Assembly (NCBI GenBank): GCA_950097015.1
Contig: CATNEN010000025.1
Location: 4,689,001 to 4,753,000 of the forward strand
Reading direction: 5' to 3'
Length of the DNA stretch: 64,000 nucleotides
Source: Macrostomum hystrix
Taxonomy: Eukaryota; Platyhelminthes; Macrostomidae
Part shown: one piece after another, positions 50,101 to 58,375 of the stretch
Layout of the letters: each line of letters starts with the position of its first letter
How positions within the stretch are numbered: the stretch's first letter is position 1
Made by a program: the position numbers and the translations under genes
Notes under the pieces: generated by a model
Database searches by the model: none
What the model was told of the DNA's origin: nothing
What the model saw: the letters and a program-made list of their open reading frames with translations, nothing else

Positions 50101-50526
50101 GCCATCATCAGCATTCTTCTCTGACATCGACGGTTCCGGCGACTGAGACACACCGGCTCCAGCATCAATCTCAATATTCGATTCCTCAAAATCAGGCACA
50201 GTTGCACCCAGTGCCGGCATCCTTGACGACCACTGCGGAGTCGTTGCCAACTGTGACGCCGACAGCAGCAGTGCTGGCAGGGAGGCGTCGGTCGCGACCG
50301 AGTCGTCACGCTGGGCTGGTTCACTTCCAAGATGATCCTCCGCCGACGTTGCCAATGGCACAGCAGCAGCCGCCGCTAGTGCAGCTGCAGTCGACGACAG
50401 CCACCACTGATTCCACCATCAACTTCACAGCCTCCAATTGGCACCGCAACAACCAGCAGAAGCAGCAGCAGGAGCCGGAAATTCTGTACATGCATCCGAG
50501 TATTCGAAGTTCCAGTGGACAGCAAC

Positions 50527-50572
<46 letters not shown>

Positions 50573-50651
50573 TTTAAATTACACAACGCCGGCCGCAGTC
50601 AAAGACTGCTCCTCGGACAGATTGGTTGTTCAGAAAGAGTCAGTTCTGTGA
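41138..50651 (+). CDS. NMDA-type glutamate receptor subunit, GluN2 class
   Basis: Fourteen exons join in phase throughout: 41138-41608, 42223-42243, 43381-43823, 44303-44442, 44528-44684, 45039-45452, 45601-45757, 46192-46375, 46460-46585, 47110-47491, 47571-47752, 47820-48055, 49690-49949, 50051-50651; 1257 residues. A signal peptide (MRWQWIRLLSMAQLILSLG) is followed by an amino-terminal domain (to about 420), ligand-binding half S1 (about 545-665), M1 (PSWCLILVFSVHACG), pore loop (about 712-731), M3 with the invariant SYTANLAAFM (753-762), S2, M4 (about 930-955) and a long Gln/His-rich tail with a 13-Gln run ending ESVL, a class I PDZ ligand. DFSVPF, FMFEWLSP and PPFRF mark it as GluN2 rather than GluN1. 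Odd points: the pore asparagines are Gly723-Ala724, and two ligand-contact residues differ (Lys625, Ala798). Acceptors of exons 4 and 8 are the least certain. Six of the 13 introns carry one tandem array and a seventh carries two. Confidence 0.93.
41620..41935. repeat. GAATGGAATA decamer array, GluN2 intron 1
   Basis: About 30 copies of a 10-bp unit GAATGGAATA (variants GAATGACATA) begin about 12 bp after the donor at 41609. The unit resembles the pentamer (GGAAT)n of human satellite III. Minus-strand Phe/Ile/Ser-rich frames are artefacts. Confidence 0.93.
42539..43331. repeat. GC-rich minisatellite, GluN2 intron 2
   Basis: Units of 23-34 bp built from GGCAGACACACTGGGGGAGG, with long G runs. 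A block of about 380 bp appears twice (from about 42575 and from about 42950). The array ends 49 bp before the acceptor at 43380. Gly/Thr-rich and Pro/Cys-rich frames are artefacts. Confidence 0.93.
44030..44265. repeat. A/C-rich array, GluN2 intron 3
   Basis: Short units around CACCCCAAAACACC and CCTGAAAAAGCCCACC, with a duplicated block of about 65 bp. Just upstream (about 43888-43925) a stretch with ATCGAACTCAGGGACCTTCG may be a fragment of the SINE family 1 head. Confidence 0.85.
44755..45000. repeat. 30-bp minisatellite, GluN2 intron 5
   Basis: About eight copies of a 30-bp unit containing ATCCAACCAGTCCTGATCCC. It sits about 35 bp before the acceptor at 45038. Confidence 0.9.
45779..46165. 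repeat. 14-bp array, GluN2 intron 7
   Basis: About 27 copies of ACCCACCACAAAAC, with CCGTCAC and CCCATAC variants. It begins about 20 bp after the donor and ends about 25 bp before the acceptor at 46191. Confidence 0.93.
46600..47100. repeat. 46-bp minisatellite, GluN2 intron 9
   Basis: About 11 copies of a 46-bp unit containing CCACTCCGACGGACTGCAAG followed by TCCAGCCTGATAACAC. The unit matches the intron/exon junction that follows (CACTCCGACAG|AGCACAAGTTCAGCCTG), so the array derives from the acceptor region. Confidence 0.93.
48125..48410. repeat. 40-bp minisatellite, GluN2 intron 12 (5' array)
   Basis: About seven copies of a 40-bp unit containing AACAAACAGCCCCTCACTTA. It begins about 70 bp after the donor at 48056. 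Confidence 0.88.
49078..49270 (-). mobile_element. Diverged partial copy of SINE family 1
   Basis: Contains GACTTTCTCATTGTCAGGCA, GAGCTTGGAGGTTTG and GAGCTCAGGGACC...GCGAGAG in the same order as the other SINE copies. It is the most diverged sizeable copy, lies in GluN2 intron 12, and lacks the 3' half. Confidence 0.7.
49460..49672. repeat. 35-bp minisatellite, GluN2 intron 12 (3' array)
   Basis: About six copies of a 35-bp pyrimidine-rich unit containing CATATTCCAGCCACCTCACT. It ends about 17 bp before the acceptor at 49689 and so forms most of that acceptor's pyrimidine tract. Confidence 0.9.
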
Positions 50652-51107
50652 CTTCAAAATTCAATAATTGTTTCTGCTTTTTCTACCACTGGCCAGATTT
50701 AAATTTAGGTGCTAAAAATGTCTTCATTCGTTTTTTTCATGAAAATAGTTAACAATGTGATTGCAGAACACTAGAACCATGAAAGTAGTGGCCAGAATTA
50801 CTGCAATTTATTGAAACATGTACTCAAAACCGGGTCTATGAAATTTGCTTGTAAGAATTTTGCTTCCTGAACCTTAACTAAGCCTCTCTTTGTGCTCATG
50901 TAAATATTTGTAGTTAATAGATCTAGACGAATTCGCTTTGTAGTTAGCTCATAGCTCGGCCTGTTATTACCACCACTATGATCATATTCATTATCTGTTC
51001 GATCGTGCTGAAATCAGGAACTGCTACAATTTATGCAAGCAAAGTTCGGCAAGCTAATGTGCCGCAAGCAAACGTCGTACTCCCCTCAAAACCATCATAA
51101 TGGGTTT
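50652..51107. other. 3' flank of the GluN2 gene
   Basis: Probably 3' UTR and spacer. No clear AATAAA signal is seen close to the stop. Confidence 0.4.
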
Positions 51108-51483
51108 AATAATAATTAATAATTATTAATTGCAGGAGGGCTGCGGGCAATGGCACATCATTTGGTGACACTAGACCCGCAGCCAGCGAGGAGGCAATTC
51201 TGCCCATTTCGCTGACTCCTGAGCACACACGCACCCAGATACTGTACGCAGGCACACGCTCACACAGGTGTGTACATCTGCCCTGACTTTCTCATCGTCA
51301 GGCAGTGTACATTTCACTGTGCCTTGGAGGTTGGCCCTCAAGGGCGTAAATTGCACGACAAGCCCCCCAAGCCTTCTCTCTGCGGCTGCGCCCCAAATAA
51401 ATGTGGCATCGAACTTAGGGACCGTGGTGCGAGAGGCAAACGCGATAACCGCTCTGCCACCGACCCCCCCCCATAATGGGTTT
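51096..51483 (-). mobile_element. Full-length SINE family 1 with target-site duplication
   Basis: The SINE proper is 51108-51471 (364 bp). It is flanked by a perfect 12-bp duplication CATAATGGGTTT (51096-51107 and 51472-51483). The tRNA-like head is at the right end on the minus strand, and the (TAA)n-type tail is at the left. This is the best reference copy in the window. Confidence 0.93.
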
Positions 51484-51696
51484 GGTGTTATCTGCATTTT
51501 TCGGTGTAGCTTAACTTCTAAAAGATAATTTTTTGTGAGCCTAATAAGTTCTCTTGAGAGGCTAATAAGAGACCTCTTAGCATTCACATTGCAGCATTTT
51601 GTTTTTATGCATTATACGAAAATAAAAAACAACAAACTGAAATTTTAAGCGAAAAATTACTACCATCAAACATTGGAGTGATATTGGTGCATTGTG

Positions 51697-51702
51697 TTTA
51701 TT
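51697..51702 (-). terminator. Polyadenylation signal of the heat-shock gene
   Basis: AATAAA on the minus strand, 173 bp past the stop codon of the small heat-shock protein gene. Confidence 0.6.
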
Positions 51703-51874
51703 GGAATCAGAATTATTTCTATTGTACTATTTTGCTTCTAAGCAGGAGAGAGGAAGGTTAAAAGTAATATTTTGAGACAGAAAATTGAAACAACAAGAAT
51801 ATTAGGAAGGAGTGAGCCAGCCAGTCTGATCACTAGGAGTTTGTTGGCGCCTAGTCGGCAATCTCGCTCGTCCG

Positions 51875-52699
51875 TCACTTGTCAGTCACCTCCATCCGGT
51901 TCTCCACCGGGATGTCGCGCGGCTCCGGCAGGGCCAGGTTCGGCGCCGGCGCCTCGATCTGCAGAGTGCCGCACTCCGTCAGCCGGCTGACGAGGCGCTC
52001 GCGGTCGACGCCCTGCGGCAGGGTGAACTCGCGCTGCATGCTGCGGTGCACCAGCTGGCCCTCGCGCTCGTCGCGATGCTCGGCTCGAACGACAACGCGG
52101 TCGCCAATCTGGCGCACCGTCACCTCCTCCGGGTGGAAGTCGCGCACTGGAACGCTGACTTGGAAGCGCGTCTCGCCAGTCTTCTTGTCCTTGATCAGCT
52201 GCTCCTGGATGGAGGTGATGCCCGGGCCGCGCAGCAGGTTGCGCATCTCCTCCCAGGTGTTGGCGCCCACTTTAGCCAATGCGGAGTTGGCGTCCTCGCT
52301 GCTGGGCTTGTCGGAGCGGATGTAGGGCGCGCGCACCACCAGGAAGCCCTCCTTGGTCATGCGGGTCTCGACCTTCTCGGCGTCAACATCTTCGGGCAGG
52401 ACGACAGTTTTGCGCACCTCCGAGATGTCGTCGCCTTCCTGGTGCTTGGCGTGGATGCGCACCTTGCGCTCCTCCACCTTGACGGCGACCTCGTCGGCGC
52501 GGAAGTCGTTGAGCTTGACGGCGGTGCTGAAGTAGCGATGGTGAGCGGCCCGGTGGCGCCTGGGCTGGAGGTTGCGCTCCAGCTCGTAGAATGGGTGGAA
52601 CAGCGCATCGCTAAACAGATCGTTGAAGTCCTCGAAGATGCTCTGCATCTGGGTCGGATAGTTGAACGACTTGAAGACGTTGCTCGGGTAAAGGGCCAT
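51875..52699 (-). CDS. Small heat-shock protein with two alpha-crystallin domains
   Basis: A single exon of 274 residues, typical of heat-inducible genes. The N-terminal region (1-55) is aromatic-rich (FKSFNYPTQMQSIFEDFNDL). The first alpha-crystallin domain spans about 56-125 (FRADEVAVKVEERKVRIHAK...EGFLVVRAP). A linker of about 50 residues is followed by a second domain at about 177-251 (FHPEEVTVRQIGDRVVVRA...ECGTLQIEAP). A C-terminal IPV (263-265) matches the I-x-I/V motif that docks into neighbouring subunits. It is an ATP-independent chaperone that holds unfolding proteins in the cytosol. Two tandem domains in one chain are best known in flatworms (Tsp36 and p40 type), whereas most animal members have one. 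A TATA box lies 105 bp upstream and a heat-shock element about 690 bp upstream. Confidence 0.95.
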   Translation of the reverse strand: MALYPSNVFKSFNYPTQMQSIFEDFNDLFSDALFHPFYELERNLQPRRHRAAHHRYFSTAVKLNDFRADEVAVKVEERKVRIHAKHQEGDDISEVRKTVVLPEDVDAEKVETRMTKEGFLVVRAPYIRSDKPSSEDANSALAKVGANTWEEMRNLLRGPGITSIQEQLIKDKKTGETRFQVSVPVRDFHPEEVTVRQIGDRVVVRAEHRDEREGQLVHRSMQREFTLPQGVDRERLVSRLTECGTLQIEAPAPNLALPEPRDIPVENRMEVTDK

Positions 52700-52803
52700 T
52701 GCGCTGCGAGTAGAGAGAAGAGCAGAAAAAAGCAGTTTTCCGATGGTGAATCAGTTGAGTTAGGTTGGACAGTGAAGAGCCCAGTATTTGGGGTGCCGTG
52801 GCC

Positions 52804-52811
52804 CTTTTATA
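52804..52811 (-). promoter_or_regulatory. TATA box of the heat-shock gene
   Basis: TATAAAAG on the minus strand, 105 bp upstream of the ATG at 52699, within GGCCTATAAAAGGGCC. Confidence 0.75.
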
Positions 52812-53843
52812 GGCCATAGGCATCGCCTGTACATCCATAGCTTTGGGGTGGGCTTTTGTCACTCTAATTCCAGGTTTTGAGGTAACGAAAGATAATTGGT
52901 TTAAACTATGCTGGGTAAATTTATCTGCAATTAGCTAAGCTGTTATATGTCGATTCTGATTGGTGCGACCTTAAAAACGAAATGCTCTGGCTGAGGTTTG
53001 TTTACGATACTGGTTTTAGCTCGTTTTTTATTGGCCTCGTCTGTTCCAAACCTTCCCGTCTGTTATTTAGTGCGTGATGTTATCAGTTTTATCGCTCAGT
53101 GTACAATCCACATTGCACCAGAGCCAATTACTTTGTAATAAGGCGAATTATTAGTGTACGCAGGTAAGACATTTATACCCACCCCAATTTCGGCACTCCC
53201 TCACCTACGCGAATCAATTGCAGAGAATTGACGCAAGCATTACTCACCTTTCTGTTCTGCAATTGAGTTCTCACTTGCAAAAACAAGCAAATCGATCAAA
53301 CAGCAAGATTTTGAGAGCAGTTTTTGGATAGTCGCTTAGATAAAACAATTTAATTGATTAAATATCACTTCATTATTGTTACTTAATTCTAGAAATTTCT
53401 ATAGACTATACTGCAGGCCTGTTCGATAGAAGCTTTGTCTGCGAATTATTTATCTATGGTTTTATGACTTAAAGTGCATGATGGGAAGCTTTCAGTTTTT
53501 TTTTGTTTCAAAACATATCGGCTGTTGGGAATTATGTCGTTATAGCGCAACAATACAAGAAGAAAATGAATAAATAATCTTTAAGTTAAAATTGTGTATA
53601 TAACACATATTAGTACTGAATGTGCGATGATTTCAAACCAATGTGTATAATTGACATTATCGATTTTATTGAAGTACTTATATCAGTAGTCTGTAGAGTG
53701 AAAACAAAGAATCTCATTAAAAAAAGTAAATATATATATAATTACGAAAATTGTATTTCCGTTAGCAATCAGCTGGATTCTTTTAGTTTAGAAAGTGGGT
53801 AAAATATTAGGCGGTTATTGATGACAAAAATATTAGCTTATTT
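52812..53843. other. Upstream region of the heat-shock gene
   Basis: Non-coding, AT-rich. Contains a heat-shock element (53387-53399) and a CCAAT-type ATTGG near 52969. No gene is seen. Confidence 0.5.
53387..53399. promoter_or_regulatory. Heat-shock element (HSF site)
   Basis: TTCTAGAAATTTC is a perfect three-box nTTCnnGAAnnTTCn element. It lies about 690 bp upstream of the heat-shock start codon. The motif is symmetrical in function. Its distance is larger than usual, so its role is likely but unproven. Confidence 0.5.
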
Positions 53844-53916
53844 AGGTCCCACCGAGATTCGAACTCGGGTCGCTGGATTCAAAGTCCAGTGTGTTAAACC
53901 ACTACACCATGGGACC
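53844..53916 (-). tRNA. tRNA-Gln (anticodon UUG)
   Basis: On the minus strand a full cloverleaf can be folded: acceptor stem GGTCCCA/TGGGACC, D arm with TGGTGTAGTGG (A box), anticodon stem CTGGA/TCCAG around CTTTGAA with anticodon TTG at 53882-53880, and T arm with GAGTTCGAATCTC (B box). It has no intron. The sequence is very close to the conserved animal tRNA-Gln. Confidence 0.95.
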
Positions 53917-54978
53917 ACGCTACGTGGACTAGCGATTGTCCAACATAAACGTAGCAAATTTAATTTAGAAACTCGAAATGGCGGCAGCTAAGTTAACTTC
54001 GTGAGATTTCTTTGGATATCTAGTTTTTCCAGACCATGTTTTTGTGATTATAAAGATATAATAAACGAAGCTTAACATAATGAAATCGCATTCTTCTCCC
54101 ATTTTTGCTGTAGTTCGAAGGTAGTAGTTTTCGTCATTGTATTTTATCTGTTTGTAAGTTGGACTTCCAATTAAAGACAGGTACTGCTAAATACCACCTC
54201 GACTACTATGTTAATTTAATCTACGTTTCGTGAACTGCTAAGTACCAGTTCGTAGCTCTTCATATAAATGAAGCACTTCAGTACATGTCAAACTCAAAGT
54301 TTTAAAAAAACGAAGTGCTTTTGTTAAAAACGTGACTTATTACATTTTTTTGTTTTTCAACATGTAAATTATTTATCATAACAAACGAAATCAAGTTTTA
54401 TTTTGTTTTATTTATACAAAAAAATCATAACCTTTCTAGGCTTAGTTTGTTAAAATGTGGTAAAAAAGCACAGCTTACTCTTAGTAGAGTACTAAAGACA
54501 TGCGATAACAATAGAAAACTGACTAAAACTGTGCTCGGAATACCAAGAATGAGTTAATACAATGGTAAAATTAAATAATTAGGCCATAGATTAAGTTTTT
54601 GATTGCATTTTCACACATGACTTAGGCGTCCTGACATGCTTTAAGTCATTTTAAGAATTTGTCAAACATGTAGATTTCTACACGTTTTCTGTGTGAATTT
54701 TTACCTCAAAACGTGTCCTTTGAGCTTTGTCCATTAAATCATCATTAGATCACCACAAACTACCCATTGAACCATGAGTAGATCGTCACAAACTACTCAT
54801 TGACCCATGAGTAGATTGCCACAAACTATCCACTGAAACATCAGTAGATCACCACTAACTACCCATCGAAGCATCATTAAATGTTCACAAAGTACACATA
54901 ATATATAAAAACTCAAACACATTGTATCCTACTGTATTGTCTTAATCCTCCTTAAAGCAGCATGTCAGTTTGCCAAAT
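53917..54978. other. Intergenic sequence and 3' flank of SMIM15
   Basis: AT-rich, no gene recognised. It includes the tandem repeat at 54738-54885 and probably the 3' UTR of the minus-strand SMIM15 gene. Confidence 0.45.
54738..54885. repeat. Degenerate tandem repeat of about 43 bp
   Basis: Three to four diverged copies of a unit with AGTAGATCGTCACAAACTAC and CATTGAACC. Older and more diverged than the other arrays in the window. Confidence 0.7.
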
Positions 54979-55311
54979 CTAATTATCCTTTTTTACTCGC
55001 GACTTCTTAATATTGGCATCACGTCTCTGCTTCCTCTTCTGATCTTTATTGCGTAGTTCAATTTCCTTAGCAAGCTTATAGGCACAGAATGCACTAACAA
55101 TAAGCAGTGGTGACAGCACAATTAGCACATAGTAGATGAATGTGGCTGGATTATTGGCAGCATACACCATAACTAATGCCAATTGTTTCCTAATCCAGCC
55201 GCCCCATGTTCCATCATCCAAGGCTTCAATCATGTGATCCACATCTGGATTTTTAGAAGCCATGCTGTCTGCAGTGGCAGCTGCTGATCCTAGCATTGAT
55301 TGGCTAGCCAT
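54979..55311 (-). CDS. Small integral membrane protein 15
   Basis: A single coding exon of 110 residues. One transmembrane helix lies at about 57-78 (FIYYVLIVLSPLLIVSAFCA), preceded by AANNP and followed by YKLAKEIELRNKDQKRKQRR and a basic C-terminus. This matches SMIM15, whose human form is 74 residues and has the same TM-YKLAK-IE-x-R-x-K-x-Q-K-x-K-Q pattern. The extra length is an N-terminal extension of about 35 residues. SMIM15 function is unknown; the basic coiled tail probably faces the cytosol. A strong acceptor (TTTTTTCAG) lies only 5 bases before the ATG, which implies a 5' intron or a trans-spliced leader. Confidence 0.85.
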   Translation of the reverse strand: MASQSMLGSAAATADSMASKNPDVDHMIEALDDGTWGGWIRKQLALVMVYAANNPATFIYYVLIVLSPLLIVSAFCAYKLAKEIELRNKDQKRKQRRDANIKKSRVKKDN

Positions 55312-58300
55312 CTTTGCTGAAAAAATAGTTAGTTGTACATGTGCTTCATAATTTTTATTGCGTACAAATGAGGAAATATTTTACAAGTAAAAACAAGTAA
55401 AAAGCATCAATAAAATGACAGACTAATTTTTAGCACTACTTTTGAAATAGGTGAGTTTAAACTATTATTGTGTCTGTAAATAGTTTACAAATGTATTTTT
55501 TTCATTTTAGACAGATAAAAACAATCTTGCGACTTTCTAATGAAAAAAAATGTAACTTTGCCAATACTTTCAGCTTAAAAAATGATTACAATTTTTTCTG
55601 CATTCTTTTTTAGTCTGTTTTAACTTCTGTTATATGATTTCATACATTTTTTCATTTTAATTTCACTTAGACTTCTATTTTTCTTAGGATAGATTATAGT
55701 ATCAGCAATAACAAGATTTCTACTTTTATAGTTTCTTACAGAGAGGTAGTTTAGGCTCTGTAAAAACAGGGGTATAATAATAGCCTACTATATTCATACC
55801 ATTATTTTTTAAGTACCATTTAATGCAACTAGGCCTAGTAAATTGGTTCAATGAATGACCAGATATGGCAAATAACTACAATGACCAAAAATATATCATA
55901 TAGCTAAATAGATAGCATAATGGTAATATCTGAAAATTATATACACTATAGTTGAAAATAGTAAATAATTTACAAGTTATTTATTGAAAAAATAACCTAC
56001 TTTGCTAATTTTTATAACAAAGCACACTCACTTAAAGCAAAGAGTTAATTTTAAAATAGTTCAAAGCATTTTAAGTAAAAAAAATTACAATACAATTCAA
56101 CTCTAAATACAAAACTTTTATTTCTTTTATAGCTCACCCTCTCATGCCATATCATAAATATTCACTTTAGGCCTAGTAGCAATGTCCTAGTTTCCTGAAA
56201 TTCCACATTAAATTAGTATGACAATTTTGTTCATCTTCAGTGCAAATCATGGCTAGATAACCTTAATCACCTGCAAATATACTACTTGTAACCATCATTT
56301 TTTGGTTATTGGCCAACCATCCGTGATGTTGAGATCATGCACTATGATCTGGTGCTAGGGGCCTACTGACAGTGGATGCTGAGTTAATGAGCTCCTTTGG
56401 CACAGACTCTACCCAGAGAAGAGTTTTGGCAACTTTCTATATTGGCTGACCCATTACTATGCTTTGTAATATTGTTTCTCAAGTGTTGTGACCTGTTTTA
56501 CTGCTTTAATAAACTTGATTTAATGATTTTGCTTGTTTGTATACAATTTACTGTCAAAATAGTTCAATGCAGGAAACTAGGACATATCCAGTCAGCCACT
56601 TTATCATTTTTACATAATTCTGTAGACACAGTACCAGTGTAGTATCATAGGCTACACAGACACTGTTTATTCAAATTCAAAATTCAAAAGGGATTTAGGA
56701 CTAGGTTTATGTGCAACCTAACTGACACAACTACATTTTCTTAAAATTTTCCTCTTTTCTTCCTTATAATAGTTTTATATTTAAATTCATTTCTTTTATC
56801 ATTCATAAAACAAAAGAAAAAAATTGTTAACATACACAGACAACTAAATTGTTTATTATAGTTTTCTCCTATAGGCTGCCAAGTTATAGTTGTCCAATAA
56901 AATCATTAAATCAATACTCCCAATCACATACTTCAGTACTTGGCACCAAAGTTTTTGGGTTTGCATTAAGATTTGGCAAAAAAAGTTGGCTTAAATTTGC
57001 ATGCATTTTTAATAAAACTGTAAAACAATAAAGTAAAATTACTTTTAGTAATTTTAACCCAGTCTAGCTGCTGCAAATCAGCAAGAATCATAAATTATTA
57101 AGACGTCAGTTGCAACGTTGTATAGCTATATAAAATAACAATGAAACAGTTTTTAATTTAAGATCACGATGTATTTTCTATGGGCATCGTCTTTTATTTT
57201 GCTATGGGTATCGTCTTTTATACATGAACATAGTGGATAAATCAATAAAGAAAATATCTAGCCAAGGTAGTCCGCTAAAGCATTTTTTGTTTGCCATATC
57301 TACTGTCCTGTCATGTCTAGTATCTGCGACATGACAGTTACAACTAAACATTAATTTGGCTTATGTTATCGTTTTATTATTATTCAACTCAGCGTTGATT
57401 TAATGTTCTTGGAATGTAAATATTAAAATAGTTAACAACCTCGTTATTAACCCACGTAAAAATACACACGTAAGAGTAAATTTCGTTGGAAAATGGGAAG
57501 CAGCCAGTTCCTACTGCCTGCCAATAAATCTACTACTGTGATTTTGGTGAATATGAAACACAGAGCACTCGAGTACAAACATTAAATGAATAGATTCTTA
57601 TGTTTATAAGGAAAATTACATTTTGCCGCGAACCGAATTGCTAGGTGATACCTAGGTAACTAGATTAGCAGAACTTTTTCTATCACCTCTGCGTCTATCT
57701 ACGGCACAATTAAAGTCGTTAATTGTATATATTATATTTTACACTCGCGAAAGTGGCCCATAAAGAACATATTTTAACTGAGTCATTTATGCGTTGTGCA
57801 TATTACTGTTTGCGTAACATTCTGAACATGTTCATATCAGACAAAAATACAACTAAAATAAGAAATATAAAAAATAACGAGATTAACATTTAAATTATGC
57901 AAATGAGCCCTAGTCCTTTCAAACAGTTATGTAATTTTTTCGGCTATAGGACCAGGACTTCAGCTGAAGTTGCCAATTTAAGCTAGCTAGTTTCCGTGGT
58001 TCTTGGCGACGGATCGTACATACGATGTTGATGCGATCTGTAGTTCACCAGCATTTATCATATATGTTATTATATTATAATTTTATTATTACTATGGTTA
58101 TCTATATTATATATAGAATCAGCTGCACACTTTTTTCATAAGCGAATTGGCTATTACTTCAGTAGTAATGAGGAATGTAATTAAGTCGCTAATGCGGATG
58201 ATTAAAAGAGCTTTTGAAAAAATCTGAATGTTTTAATGGTTCGTAAAAAATCATGTGATCAGTAGCCACATTGCATCAGTAGCACGCCTTTCTTCTTTCC

Positions 58301-58375
58301 TTCTTGCTGAATGCGAGAAAGCCGTTTGCATTCTGAGCGGATGCAAGTGAGAATGCATGAGTCTGCAGAGATCTA
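55312..58375. other. Long AT-rich intergenic region
   Basis: About 3 kb of AT-rich sequence between SMIM15 and the anoctamin gene. It should contain the SMIM15 promoter and perhaps an untranslated first exon. No coding exon, array or SINE is recognised. Confidence 0.5.

Noticed and set aside
52046-52819. 257-codon plus-strand frame opposite the heat-shock gene
   Set aside because: It is antisense to a clear two-domain heat-shock coding region and shows no family motif; GC-rich codon use keeps the antisense open.
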